From Thermococcus sp. Bubb.Bath (GTDB lineage: Archaea; Methanobacteriota_B; Thermococci; Thermococcales; Thermococcaceae): 64,000 bases of DNA. Below, in pieces: positions 36,754-45,807 of this stretch; position 1 is the first letter of the stretch, and each line of letters starts with the position of its first letter. The translations under genes and the position numbers were made by a program. The stretch covers positions 558,001 through 622,000 of the forward strand of contig NZ_SNUR01000001.1 of assembly GCF_012027595.1 (NCBI RefSeq), written 5' to 3'. Below the pieces are notes generated by a model. The model was not told the DNA's origin. It saw only the letters and a list, made by a program, of their open reading frames with translations, and made no database searches.

Positions 36754-37005
36754 ATGACACCAGCGGAGATACTTGGACTCATCGGAATGCTGCTCCTCGT
36801 TGGTTCTTGGGTTCCGCAGACGGTGGAGACGATAAAGAGGAAGGAGTGCCCTCTGAACATGGGATTCATCATGATATACTTCACAGCCTCCGTCCTCTTG
36901 ACTATATACGCCTATGCTGGAAGGGACTGGATATTCACGACGCTCAACGGGCTGGCCGCGTTCCAGAGCGGCATAAACCTCTACGTGAAGCTCTTTGAGA
37001 AGTGA
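36754..37005 (+). CDS. SemiSWEET/PQ-loop protein
   Basis: 83 residues with three helices. Helix 1 carries the PQ-loop motif LLVGSWVPQTVETIKRKE (about residues 14-31); helices 2 and 3 follow the MFIMIYFTASVLL and LNGLAAFQSGINLY patterns of semi-SWEET transporters, which move sugars as dimers. A frame extension of 21 codons exists, but AGGAGGTGAGAAA stands directly before ATG 36754. Substrate unproven. Confidence 0.82.
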   Translation: MTPAEILGLIGMLLLVGSWVPQTVETIKRKECPLNMGFIMIYFTASVLLTIYAYAGRDWIFTTLNGLAAFQSGINLYVKLFEK

Positions 37006-37082
37006 GCTTTTTCATTTTTATGTCAAAGCCTGCCAAAAGACTTAAATATATCGTCACCTCCGCTTCGTTAAGGGAAATACAA

Positions 37083-37739
37083 ATGAAGAAGTTTCCAGCT
37101 TATCTGGCTTCTTGGGAAGACATAGAAAAGTGGGCGAAGGAAGGAGCCTGGAAGGTTCTCGAAGATGGATGGAAGCCCGACGTTGTGGTTGGGCTTGCAA
37201 GGGGCGGCTGGGTCGCCGCGAGGCTTTACTGCGACTATCTCGGCGTCAAAGACCTCGTCAGCCTCAAGGTTGAGCACTGGGGAGTAACCGCAACCCCAGA
37301 CGGCAAGGCCAGGCTGAAGTATGGCAGCAACTACGACCTGAGCGGCAAGAAGGTTCTCATAGTTGACGACATCAGCGACACTGGCGAGAGCCTGACCCTC
37401 GCCAAGAACTACGTCGAAGGGCAGAATCCGGCCGAGGTAAAGACTGCCACGCTTCTAACGATAAGGGGTTCGCGCTTCAAGCCAGACTTCTACGGTGAGG
37501 AAATAGACTGGGCCTGGATAGTCTTCCCGTGGAACTTCGTCGAGGATATGATAAACCTCGTGGGCAACCTCTTCGAGGAGAGAAAAGCTCTAACCACCGA
37601 TGAAATCGTCGAGATGTTCAAGGAGCTCCACGGCATGGAAGTTCCAAAGGGCAGACTCGAAGAGGCGCTCCAGATGGCCGAGCGCAGGAAGGTTTTTAAG
37701 TTCCGCGGGGGAGCCTGGCTCAAAGCCCGACGGGTGTGA
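37083..37739 (+). CDS. Phosphoribosyltransferase-family protein
   Basis: 218 residues. The PRPP-binding motif VLIVDDISDTGESL (about residue 96) and a preceding DVVVGLARGGWVAARL are those of purine phosphoribosyltransferases (xanthine/guanine type). A C-terminal helical domain of about 60 residues, with LTTDEIVEMFKELHG, resembles a small winged helix. ATG 37083 is used (AGGGAAATACAA before it), with a TATA-like CTTAAATATATC near 37038. The base it salvages is not clear. Confidence 0.83.
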   Translation: MKKFPAYLASWEDIEKWAKEGAWKVLEDGWKPDVVVGLARGGWVAARLYCDYLGVKDLVSLKVEHWGVTATPDGKARLKYGSNYDLSGKKVLIVDDISDTGESLTLAKNYVEGQNPAEVKTATLLTIRGSRFKPDFYGEEIDWAWIVFPWNFVEDMINLVGNLFEERKALTTDEIVEMFKELHGMEVPKGRLEEALQMAERRKVFKFRGGAWLKARRV

Positions 37740-37742
37740 ACG

Positions 37743-38039
37743 GTGGACAGGGCCGAGAAGGTCGAGGAGATAAAGAACCACAGCGTCTATTCAAAGGAAA
37801 TCTACAACATGCACAGTGAGAGCATCAACGAAGTAATCGACAACTACGAGGGCCTTAAAGAGGACTACCTCAACGACCACTCGCGCGCGAGGATCGTCAG
37901 GATAGTCTTCAACGAGGACAACGGCCTTCCCCTCGCCATAGAGTTCAACAGGAAGGACGACAGCTTCAAGGGCTTCACGATAGCCATTGGAAAGCCCCAC
38001 ATAAAGAGCAACGGAAACGGAAAAAAAGAGGGAGAATAA
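37743..38039 (+). CDS. Conserved hypothetical protein
   Basis: 98 residues, soluble. A helical first half (EKVEEIKNHSVYSKEIYNMH) is followed by RIVRIVFNEDNGLPLAIEF and a lysine/asparagine-rich tail. No family is recognised. GTG 37743 starts 4 bp after the phosphoribosyltransferase stop, with GGGTGTG before it, so both are expressed together; a link to that enzyme is possible but not shown. Confidence 0.6.
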   Translation: MDRAEKVEEIKNHSVYSKEIYNMHSESINEVIDNYEGLKEDYLNDHSRARIVRIVFNEDNGLPLAIEFNRKDDSFKGFTIAIGKPHIKSNGNGKKEGE

Positions 38040-38204
38040 GCTTTCCTCCTTTTATCTTCACCACTAGGGGATTAAAATCAACCCATACGAAGAGGAAGCC
38101 GCTATCGCTGCGGTTTTGGTATGAGCTCACTTCTTAAGTGGAATCAATGAGAAATATACAAGACTTTTAAGGGATAGGAGAAAACGTGGGTTGGGTGTTC
38201 TGAA

Positions 38205-39197
38205 ATGAAGAGGATAATTGGGTTGTTCCTCACGGTAACGTTGTTCGTGCTCATGGTTCCCCATGCAGGCGCGGCTACAGATAAGCCGCTGGTCGTTGCC
38301 AGCATCGCCCCACTGGCCTCGATAGTCCAGGAAGCCTTTGGGGATTCCGTTCAAGTGGAATACATAATCCCGCTCGGCGCAGACCCCCACGAGTACCAGC
38401 TGACTGCTGAGCAAGTGAATACAATAAAAGAGGCCGACGTGATAGTAACCACCGATGGCCACCTCCCGGTCGAGGCAGAGATGGCGGAGCTCAAAAGGGA
38501 GGGCAGCCTAAATGGAATACTACTCCTAGCGGACGACTATGAAGCAGAAGGATTCCACTACTTCAAGGAGCACTGGTACAACGACAAGGACAACCCCCAC
38601 GGGGTCTGGCTCGACCCGGACAATGCCATTGCAATAGCGAGGGCCACGGAGAAGGCGCTGGAGGAAGTTGACCCAGCGAACGCTGAAACATACAGACGGG
38701 AGCTTCTCTGCTTTGAGGAGAAAGTTAAAGCAATAGAAAACTCTTACAGGGCGCTGATTACAGAGAACCGGAGCGCCGTCATTGAGATGCCGCCGGTGCA
38801 GTACGCCGTTGAGTGGCTGGGCATTAAGGCCACTGCCTCCCTCCTCCCTGAGGAAGAGGTTCCCGCTAAGGGGGTTGATGAGCTGGTTCCGGCGGCGAAA
38901 AAGGCTGATATGGTCGTCTACAGCATCCAGAGTCCGGAACAGCTTGAAAAAGGAGCAATGGAGCTGGCGTCTAAGGCAGATAAGCCAATCGCAGGAGTAA
39001 CCGTCTTCTGGAAGGACAAACCGTACACGGAGATCCTCATCAAAAACACTGCTGCGATTCTTAACGCTACCATGGGAAGAAGTTCCCAGCAGGTCGGCAC
39101 CGTAAAAGAGGAAAATCAAAACGCTGAATATGCAGCAGCGGCACTCTTCGCAGGACTTTCCCTCGGAGCTACCATCGGATACATACTGAAAAAATGA
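38205..39197 (+). CDS. Membrane-anchored zinc/manganese-type substrate-binding protein (ZnuA-like)
   Basis: 330 residues. Signal peptide (residues 1-23), mature part beginning LVVASIAPLASIVQEAFG. The cluster A-1 fold has metal ligands such as the histidine in LGADPHEYQLT (about 65) and in NPHGVWLDPDNAIAIA (about 127). A C-terminal helix (about 306-326, AAAALFAGLSLGATIGYIL) anchors the protein to the membrane. No ATPase or permease gene for metals is adjacent, unusual for this family; they may be elsewhere. Confidence 0.85.
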   Translation: MKRIIGLFLTVTLFVLMVPHAGAATDKPLVVASIAPLASIVQEAFGDSVQVEYIIPLGADPHEYQLTAEQVNTIKEADVIVTTDGHLPVEAEMAELKREGSLNGILLLADDYEAEGFHYFKEHWYNDKDNPHGVWLDPDNAIAIARATEKALEEVDPANAETYRRELLCFEEKVKAIENSYRALITENRSAVIEMPPVQYAVEWLGIKATASLLPEEEVPAKGVDELVPAAKKADMVVYSIQSPEQLEKGAMELASKADKPIAGVTVFWKDKPYTEILIKNTAAILNATMGRSSQQVGTVKEENQNAEYAAAALFAGLSLGATIGYILKK

Positions 39198-39201
39198 AAG
39201 G

Positions 39202-40098
39202 TCATTCCCTCCTGTAGGGAATGCCATCCCACTTGGGCGGCTTTGCCTTTCCTATTATTCCTGCAACTATTATCAGCGTCATAATATATGGCAGCATTAG
39301 GATGAACTGTCCAGGGATTATATGCTGCGGTGCTAGCCATGTGGCTATTGCATCAAAGAGGCCGAAGAGCCAGCCGCCTATGAGTGAAACCAGCGGGTTC
39401 CAGTTGCTGAAGACCATGTTGGCCAGTGCTATGAAGCCCCTTCCGCCGGACATCGTCTTCTGAACCATTCCCAACCAGTCCACGCTCATGTATGCCCCTG
39501 CGAGTCCTGCGAGAGCGTGGCCGTAGACCGTTGACCAGAAGCGGTACTTCTCAACGTTTATCCCGAGGGCATCTGCAGCCTCCGGGTTTTCACCGACCGC
39601 CCGAACCCTCAGGCCGAGGGGAGTTTTGAAGAGGGCCCACCAGGTTACTATTGCTACCACTACCGTGACTATGATCATCGGGCTTATGTTCCCATACGCT
39701 GTCTGAATGTGCCACATAACATCAGAAGGAGCAAGCTGGTGTTGGCCGGCGGTTCCCCAGTATGCTAGGATGCCAAAGGGAACGACTCCAGCGGCGAGCA
39801 GGTTAATGCCAATACCAGGGATAACGTGGTCTCCTTTGAGGTACACGGTGAGGACACCGTGGAGCATTCCAAGTAGCATACCTGTTACTATCCCTCCGAG
39901 GAGGCCAATCGAAGCGTGTCCGCTTAATTCTGCGAATATGGCACCGAAGAACGCGCTCATAAGGATGACTCCCTCATACCCAATGCTCACGACACCGGCC
40001 CTCTCGCTCCAAGCGGCACCAACGCTCGTGAGGACTATGGGAACCATCGACATGAGGGACATTATTAAGGGTGTAACGATGTAACTCCAGTCCATCAT
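39202..40098 (-). CDS. BMP-type nucleoside ABC importer, permease 2
   Basis: 298 residues with about eight helices. The conserved RVRAVGENPEAADALGINV loop (about residue 170) and GYEGVILMSAFFGA identify the BPD_transp_2 family of nucleoside (BMP-associated) importers. The start overlaps the permease 1 stop (ATGA). With the ATPase, the other permease and the lipoprotein at 42712-43956 it completes one importer. Thermococcales feed taken-up nucleosides into a nucleoside-ribose pathway, which fits but is inference. Confidence 0.9.
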   Translation of the reverse strand: MMDWSYIVTPLIMSLMSMVPIVLTSVGAAWSERAGVVSIGYEGVILMSAFFGAIFAELSGHASIGLLGGIVTGMLLGMLHGVLTVYLKGDHVIPGIGINLLAAGVVPFGILAYWGTAGQHQLAPSDVMWHIQTAYGNISPMIIVTVVVAIVTWWALFKTPLGLRVRAVGENPEAADALGINVEKYRFWSTVYGHALAGLAGAYMSVDWLGMVQKTMSGGRGFIALANMVFSNWNPLVSLIGGWLFGLFDAIATWLAPQHIIPGQFILMLPYIMTLIIVAGIIGKAKPPKWDGIPYRRE

Positions 40099-41144
40099 GC
40101 TCCCCTCCTCATCGTCCTCTTTATTAGATCATAGAGCCCAGGGATAGCCACGGTTATTACGATTATTCCCTGGATAACCTCAATTATCTGGATCGGGACG
40201 TTGGCCATGGTCTGCATTGAAGCCGCCCCAGCTCTCAGCATACCAAAGAATATTGCAGAGAAAATTATGCCAAGGGGATGATCCCTTCCCACGAGGGAAA
40301 CACCGATACCATCGAACCCGTAATTTATTATATTGGCACCGCCCTGATTTATCGCATAACTTGGGTAGTCCCCCATTATTTTGATAGCGCCCCCAAGACC
40401 GCTGAGCATGCCGCCGATTATGAAAGACCAGATTATGGCCATTCCCGGATTTATACCACCGTATCTGGCCGCCCGGGGGTTCTGTCCACTTACCCTCATT
40501 CCAAACCCAAGGTTGGTATGCCAGAGGAGGACGTACGTTAAGATTGAAGCTATGAGAGCTATGAAAAATCCCCAATTAAGAGTGGTGCCTCCGATTGGGT
40601 GTAGTCTGGCCCCCTCAGGGACAGTAATCGTCTGAACGGGGTTCGTTGGATTAGCGTATGGCCCCAAGATGAGGTAGAGCACGAGGTAAAACCCTATCCA
40701 GTTGAGCATTATCGTGGATACTACCTCGTGGACGCCGCGGTAGACTTTGAGGAGAGCAGCTGGAAGGGCCCATAACGCCCCCAGGAGCATACCCATAGCG
40801 AGGCCGAACCAGAGGTTTCCCCAGATGTTCGTGAATATGACCGCCGCTATTGCCCCAAAGTAAAACGAGCTCTCGGCGCCTATGTTGAATATACCGGTTC
40901 TGCTGCCGACTGCGAAAGTCAGAGCAGTTAGCATTATGGGGGTGGAATACTCCAACGTAGTTGCTATTCCCCCAACTGAGGCGAGAGCCCCAGTGAAGAG
41001 CCCGTAATATGCCTTGCTGACGCTGTAACCAAATGCATAAAGAATTACAGCCCCAATAATGAAACCCACGAAGATTGCGGTAATACTCTCCGCGAAGGCC
41101 TTAAGGTTAAGCTTCCTTAGTAGTTCACTTCCTGAGCTCCTCAT
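40095..41144 (-). CDS. BMP-type nucleoside ABC importer, permease 1
   Basis: 349 residues with about nine helices; NIGAESSFYFGAIAAVIF and GMRVSGQNPRAARYGGIN are hallmarks of this permease class. The start ATG overlaps the ATPase gene by 20 bp and follows GGGGGTATCCACT. It would pair with the second permease in the membrane. Confidence 0.9.
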   Translation of the reverse strand: MRSSGSELLRKLNLKAFAESITAIFVGFIIGAVILYAFGYSVSKAYYGLFTGALASVGGIATTLEYSTPIMLTALTFAVGSRTGIFNIGAESSFYFGAIAAVIFTNIWGNLWFGLAMGMLLGALWALPAALLKVYRGVHEVVSTIMLNWIGFYLVLYLILGPYANPTNPVQTITVPEGARLHPIGGTTLNWGFFIALIASILTYVLLWHTNLGFGMRVSGQNPRAARYGGINPGMAIIWSFIIGGMLSGLGGAIKIMGDYPSYAINQGGANIINYGFDGIGVSLVGRDHPLGIIFSAIFFGMLRAGAASMQTMANVPIQIIEVIQGIIVITVAIPGLYDLIKRTMRRGA

Positions 41145-42672
41145 AGTGGATACCCCCCATCATCATGCCTATCTCCTCTGTGTTGACCTCTTCAGGTTTC
41201 ACAATCCCCATGAACTCCCCCTCGTACATTATGCCCATCCTGTCGCTCAGCTGAAGAACCTCATCCAAATCTGCGGAGACGAGAAGAACGGCCTTTCCCT
41301 CTGTCCTGAGCTTTATCAAATAATTCCTGATGTACTCCGTTGAGGCAATGTCAACGCCCCTCGTCGGCTGGGAGGCCACGATTAGAACCGGTTCCTTGCT
41401 GACCTCCCTCGCAACGATGAGCTTCTGCTGGTTACCACCGCTCAGGGCCTTTGCAGGCGCCTCGGTCCCAGGGGCCGATACGTCGAACTGCTCTATAAGT
41501 GAGCGGGCATGCTCCCTGGCTTTTCTCCAGCTTATGATCCCCCACGCCCTCTGGAACTTCTTCCTCCAGTGGAGGCCGAGGATCGAGTTCTCCGTCACGG
41601 TCATGTCCAGAACGAGGCCCATGTGAGTCCTATCCTCAGGTATATGAGCCATTCCAAGGTCGTAGAGCTCCTTTGGAGCTTTGCCGGTTATCTCAATCCC
41701 GTTCATGATCACCTTTCCCTTCTCCACCTTGCGGAGGCCGGTTATGCTCTCGATGAGCTCAGTCTGACCGTTGCCCTCGACACCGGCTATGCCGAATATC
41801 TCCCCAGCGCGCACTTGGAAGGAGAGGTTCTTAACCGCGTCCTCACCCCTGTCACCTTTGACCCACAGGTTTTCCACTTGGAGGACGGTTTTTCCGGGGT
41901 TAGCAGGGGGCTTCTGAAGTCTCAGGACCACATCCCTGCCCACCATCATCCTTGCCAGGAGCTGGGGAGTAGCTTCTGCCGTCTTCACGGTTCCTATGAC
42001 CTCCCCCTTGCGGATAACGGTAACGCGGTCGGTTATCTCCATGACCTCGTTGAGCTTGTGGCTGATGAAGATTATCGTCTTTCCCTCGCTTTTGAGCTTC
42101 CGGAGGACCTGGAAGAGCTCCTCGACTTCAATCGGTGTCAGAACGGCAGTGGGCTCGTCGAGGATTAGTATATCAACGTTACGGTAGAGCATCTTTAAAA
42201 TCTCTATCCTCTGCTGAACGCCCACCGGGAGGTCCTCCACCGGGACATCAAGGGGGACCTGAAAGTTCAGGTCGTCCATGAGGGCCTGCAGTTTCTTGGC
42301 GGCTTTTTTCGTGTCTATCCTGGAGAAGAGACCATGACCCTCCATTCCAAGGATGATGTTTTGGAGGGCGTCAAAAACCTCAACTAGGGTGAAGTGCTGG
42401 TGAACCATACCTATACCATGAGCGATGGCGTCGGAAGGGCTCTTAAACGACACCTCCTCCCCTTTAACGATGATCCGCCCAGAAGTGGGCTTGAGCATAC
42501 CGAAGAGAATCTTCATAAGAGTCGTCTTGCCGGCCCCGTTCTCACCGAGGAGGCCGAGTATCTCGCCTTGATGGACGGTCAAATCAACGCCCCGGAGGGC
42601 CTTTGTACCGCCCGGATAGACCTTAACTATGCCTTTCATTTCTACGATGGGCTTCTGTTCCCCGCTGCCCAC
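41125..42672 (-). CDS. BMP-type nucleoside ABC importer, double ATPase
   Basis: 515 residues with two ABC cassettes. The first (about 5-240) is complete: GENGAGKTT, LPVGVQQRIEIL, ILDEPTAVLTP. The second (from about 265) has GVEGNGQTE in place of Walker A and the signature LSGGNQQKL; a degenerate second site is usual in sugar/nucleoside importers of this class. GTG 42672 follows a GGGGGGG run. The gene lies 39 bp after the lipoprotein gene. Confidence 0.92.
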   Translation of the reverse strand: MGSGEQKPIVEMKGIVKVYPGGTKALRGVDLTVHQGEILGLLGENGAGKTTLMKILFGMLKPTSGRIIVKGEEVSFKSPSDAIAHGIGMVHQHFTLVEVFDALQNIILGMEGHGLFSRIDTKKAAKKLQALMDDLNFQVPLDVPVEDLPVGVQQRIEILKMLYRNVDILILDEPTAVLTPIEVEELFQVLRKLKSEGKTIIFISHKLNEVMEITDRVTVIRKGEVIGTVKTAEATPQLLARMMVGRDVVLRLQKPPANPGKTVLQVENLWVKGDRGEDAVKNLSFQVRAGEIFGIAGVEGNGQTELIESITGLRKVEKGKVIMNGIEITGKAPKELYDLGMAHIPEDRTHMGLVLDMTVTENSILGLHWRKKFQRAWGIISWRKAREHARSLIEQFDVSAPGTEAPAKALSGGNQQKLIVAREVSKEPVLIVASQPTRGVDIASTEYIRNYLIKLRTEGKAVLLVSADLDEVLQLSDRMGIMYEGEFMGIVKPEEVNTEEIGMMMGGIHYEELRK

Positions 42673-42711
42673 AGAACAACCCCCCCTTAGAGTATAAAGG
42701 AAGAGAAAAAA

Positions 42712-43956
42712 TCAGCCCGCGAGCTGTTCCATCTCCTGCCAGGTCTGAGCGTTCCTTATCTTTTCAATGCCGTCCTTGGTGGTAGGGGCGGGGACTTTTA
42801 TCTTGCCACTGATAATCTGTTGCTGGAGCTCGTCAACGGCCTGCCAGATCCAGTCCGGAACCTGGCTTCTCGTCTTCTCAAGGTACTGCTTGAGCTCCTC
42901 GGTGCTGTTGAATCCAAGTTCCTGGAGCTTTTTCTTCTTTGTGTCCGCTGGGAGGGAATTGAACATTGTCATAACGTCGTTTATGGTGCTGACCTTTACA
43001 CCACCGTCCTTGAGGCCGAGCTCAACCTTTCCTCCCTTGAAAGTGCCGTTGAGGGCAGCCTTGATACCATCGTAGACGCCGAGGTCAACGCGCTTCATCA
43101 TGCTCGCTATTATAACGCCGGGCTTGATCCAATCCTGGGCCGAGTCGACACCTATGGCGAACGGCGGTCCCATCTTCTTTCCATGGGCGTGAAGGTAGTC
43201 TGCAACAGCATTGAACACGCCGAGACCGGCTCCACCGGCAACCTGGTAGATAACCCAGGCGCCCTGCTGGAGCTGTGTCTGAGCTGCAGCATAACACTTG
43301 GCCGGATCGTTGAACGTTCCGGTGTACTGGTAGAGGACATTTATGTCGACGTTCTTTCCAGTCCTGTTTTTATAGTAGTCCTCCGCCCATTTTACGCCAA
43401 AGCGATATCCAGCTTCAAACTTGTAGAGAACCGGTATCTCCATGCCAAGAACAATTCCAACCTTATTCTTGCCGTCGTTTGCCGCTATGAGGCCGGCAAG
43501 TGCCCCAACCAGAGCGGAACCCTCGTTCTCCTTGAACTTGACGGTCATGACGTTGGACATGTTGTACACATCACCGTCGATGAGGATGAACTTCTGGTCC
43601 GGGTACTTCTTTGCAACTGCTTCGACAGCATTGCTCATCATGAATCCAACGGCCACGATGACAAGGTACTTCTTCTGCTTAGCGAGGGTCTCCAGATTCG
43701 TAAGGTAGTCACTAGGACTGTTGCTCTGGAGCTGGGTAAGTTGAAGGTTGAAATCCTTGGCCGCCTTTGATACACCGAGATATGCCATGTCGTTAAAGCT
43801 CAGATCACCCCTTCCACCGACGTCGTAGACGATGGCTATAGCCTTCTTGGCCTGAGTGCTCTGGCTGCTGGAGCCTCCACCACTAATGCAGCCGCTGGCC
43901 ACAACACTAAGGCCCATCAGGGCCACCAAAAATATAGCGAGTACTGCTTTCTTCAT
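42712..43956 (-). CDS. BMP-family nucleoside-binding lipoprotein
   Basis: 414 residues. The signal peptide ends at a lipobox, VVASGC, with a GGGSSSQ spacer, so it is lipid-anchored outside the cell. The binding fold has IAIVYDVGGRGDLSFNDMAY, LIDGDVYNMSNV and GVDSAQDWI, the BMP (PnrA/Med-like) layout. ATG 43956 follows GAGGTGTTCGC. A minus-strand TATA at 44002-44009 lies about 50 bp before. It is the first gene of the four-gene importer operon. Confidence 0.92.
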   Translation of the reverse strand: MKKAVLAIFLVALMGLSVVASGCISGGGSSSQSTQAKKAIAIVYDVGGRGDLSFNDMAYLGVSKAAKDFNLQLTQLQSNSPSDYLTNLETLAKQKKYLVIVAVGFMMSNAVEAVAKKYPDQKFILIDGDVYNMSNVMTVKFKENEGSALVGALAGLIAANDGKNKVGIVLGMEIPVLYKFEAGYRFGVKWAEDYYKNRTGKNVDINVLYQYTGTFNDPAKCYAAAQTQLQQGAWVIYQVAGGAGLGVFNAVADYLHAHGKKMGPPFAIGVDSAQDWIKPGVIIASMMKRVDLGVYDGIKAALNGTFKGGKVELGLKDGGVKVSTINDVMTMFNSLPADTKKKKLQELGFNSTEELKQYLEKTRSQVPDWIWQAVDELQQQIISGKIKVPAPTTKDGIEKIRNAQTWQEMEQLAG

Positions 43957-44001
43957 GCGAACACCTCTGAACATTCACTGGGATACTTGGGGAGATATTC
44001 C

Positions 44002-44009
44002 ATTATATA
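44002..44009 (-). promoter_or_regulatory. TATA box of the BMP importer operon
   Basis: Minus strand CTATATAAT-like element 46 bp before ATG 43956; transcription should begin near 43978. Confidence 0.5.
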
Positions 44010-44133
44010 GTTTATGGTCTGAGGGCGCTCAGTGAGAGGTTTTTCACAATAACGCCCGAATTATCGAAAGATTTTTACGACCGTTCCGGCAGATTTTTTA
44101 AGGCTTAACGTAAAGAGGAATGAGGGATCGAAG

Positions 44134-44586
44134 TTGAAGCTGCCTGACTTACTGTACCTAAAATCCGGCAGGATAATGATGAGCGGAAACCCGAAGAGGA
44201 TAGCCAGAATATTCCTGAACGAGTGGGCCAAAGAGGGCTACAGGGTTCTGGCCGAGGAACTGCCCTTCGTCGTCAACGGGGAGGTCTTCGTTGGAAATCC
44301 GATGGAGAATCCAGACTTCGACGTTTACTTCGTTGTGAACCCCCTCTCAAAGTCCAAAGCGGAGAAGGAGCGGCTCTACCAGTGGCTGGAGGAGAGAAAG
44401 GACAAACTCATCCTGCTCTACGAGGGAAAGTACGTGGGGGACTCCATCACCCGCTACAGAATTAAGGACTTCATTGATTACCTGATTGCATACAGATGGG
44501 AAACCGTCGGAACGGAGGTAGTTAAGCTCTATCGGCTGGAGAACGGGAGGGTAACTGAATCCCGCGAGCTCATGAGGAAGAGCTGA
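44134..44586 (+). CDS. Conserved hypothetical protein
   Basis: 150 residues, soluble, with no cysteine. It has MMSGNPKRIARIFLNEWAKE (about residues 15-34) and a middle NPDFDVYFVVNPLSKSKAEK, which may be a Rossmann-like or nuclease-like strand-helix unit, but no named motif is seen. TTG 44134 is chosen because GAGGGATCGAAG precedes it and a TTTTTTAAGG element lies about 40 bp upstream; ATG 44176 or 44179 are alternatives. A C/D box sRNA begins 6 bp after its stop. Confidence 0.65.
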   Translation: MKLPDLLYLKSGRIMMSGNPKRIARIFLNEWAKEGYRVLAEELPFVVNGEVFVGNPMENPDFDVYFVVNPLSKSKAEKERLYQWLEERKDKLILLYEGKYVGDSITRYRIKDFIDYLIAYRWETVGTEVVKLYRLENGRVTESRELMRKS

Positions 44587-44591
44587 TTTAA

Positions 44592-44651
44592 CGGCCCATG
44601 ATGAGTGGCTTCGGGTCTGAGGGGTGAGGACACCAGCTATCGCTGAGGCCG
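44592..44651 (+). ncRNA. C/D box guide RNA with two 12-nt guides
   Basis: All parts are present: stem CGGCC (44592-44596) with GGCCG (44647-44651), C box ATGATGA (44598-44604), 12-nt guide, D' box CTGA (44617-44620), C'-like TGAGGA (44625-44630), 12-nt guide, D box CTGA (44643-44646). The two equal 12-nt spacers are the archaeal norm. The D' guide would pair with ACCCGAAGCCAC and the D guide with CGATAGCTGGTG. From memory both resemble stretches of 23S rRNA domain II (GACCCGAA... and ...GATAGCTGG...); the fifth-base rule would methylate the G of ACCCG and the second A of CGATA. Confidence 0.88.
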
Positions 44652-44695
44652 ATAGTCATATATAACGATATGAGCCCGTCCTACCGGTGGTGAGC

Positions 44696-45742
44696 ATGTT
44701 CGGGAAACTCAGGGAGAAGCTCAAGAAGTTTACAAAACAGGTCGAAGAAAAGGTAGAAGAGGAAGAGAAGGCAGCTGAGGCAAAGACTGAAGAAGCCGCG
44801 CCAGAGACCCCCAGGGTCGTGGAGAAAGCCGAAGGAGAGAGAGCAGAAGGCGAGGAGAAGAAGCAGGGGTTCCTTGGAAGGCTCCTCCAGGTGGAGATAA
44901 AGGAGAAAGACGTGGAGGAGGCTCTGGATGAGCTCGAACTAGAGCTCCTTGAGGCCGATGTGGCGCTGGAAGTTGTTGACGAGCTCAGGGAAAAGATAAA
45001 GGAGAAGCTCGTCGGGAGAAAGGTGAGGATAGGCACCGACAAGGGGAAGCTCATAGGGGAGGCCGTCAAAGAGGCAGTCCTCGACGTGCTGATTCCCCCG
45101 AGGAGGATAAACCTCCTGGATGAGATAAAGAAGAAGGGCGAGAAGCCCTACGTTATAGCCTTCGTGGGCTTCAACGGCTCCGGGAAGACCACTACCATCG
45201 CCAAGCTCGCTCACTGGCTGAAGAAGAACGGTCTAAGCGTCGTCATAGCAGCGAGCGATACATTCAGAGCTGGAGCCATAGAGCAGGTGGAGGAGCACGC
45301 CAAGAGGGTCGGAGTGAGGGTCATTAAGCACTCCTACGGGGCTGACCCGGCGGCGGTTGCCTACGACGCAATACAGCACGCCAAGGCCAGGGGAATTGAC
45401 GTGGTTCTAATAGACACCGCTGGAAGGAACGAGCTGAACAGGAACCTCATGGACGAGATGAAGAAGATAGCCCGCGTAGCCAAGCCCGATTTGGTCATCT
45501 TCGTTGGGGACAGTCTCGCAGGGAACTCGATAATAGAGCAGGCCAAGCAGTTCAACGATGCCGTGAGAATAGACGGGGTAATTCTGACGAAGCTCGACGC
45601 CGATTCGAGGGGTGGAGCAGCTTTGAGCATAAGCCACGCGATAGGCGCCCCAATACTCTTCGTCGGCATGGGGCAGGGCTACGACGACCTCAGGCCCTTC
45701 GACGAGAAGTGGTTCGTTGGCCTGATATTCGGCGAGGAATGA
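44696..45742 (+). CDS. ftsY: Signal recognition particle receptor FtsY
   Basis: 348 residues. An acidic N-terminal A region (about 12-55, rich in E and A) is followed by the NG domain: GFNGSGKTTTIAKLA (P-loop, about 155), DTFRAGAIEQ, VLIDTAGRNELN and GVILTKLDADSRGGAAL. GTP-dependent pairing with SRP54 brings ribosomes to the membrane. ATG 44696 follows GGTGGTGAGC; a TATA-like ATATATAACG is near 44660. Confidence 0.95.
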   Translation: MFGKLREKLKKFTKQVEEKVEEEEKAAEAKTEEAAPETPRVVEKAEGERAEGEEKKQGFLGRLLQVEIKEKDVEEALDELELELLEADVALEVVDELREKIKEKLVGRKVRIGTDKGKLIGEAVKEAVLDVLIPPRRINLLDEIKKKGEKPYVIAFVGFNGSGKTTTIAKLAHWLKKNGLSVVIAASDTFRAGAIEQVEEHAKRVGVRVIKHSYGADPAAVAYDAIQHAKARGIDVVLIDTAGRNELNRNLMDEMKKIARVAKPDLVIFVGDSLAGNSIIEQAKQFNDAVRIDGVILTKLDADSRGGAALSISHAIGAPILFVGMGQGYDDLRPFDEKWFVGLIFGEE

Positions 45743-45807
45743 CCTCCCTTTTAATTCTGAATTTCACTTTTTCAGAAGTTTCAGAAGAAGTGGGGAAAAG
45801 AAAGGGC

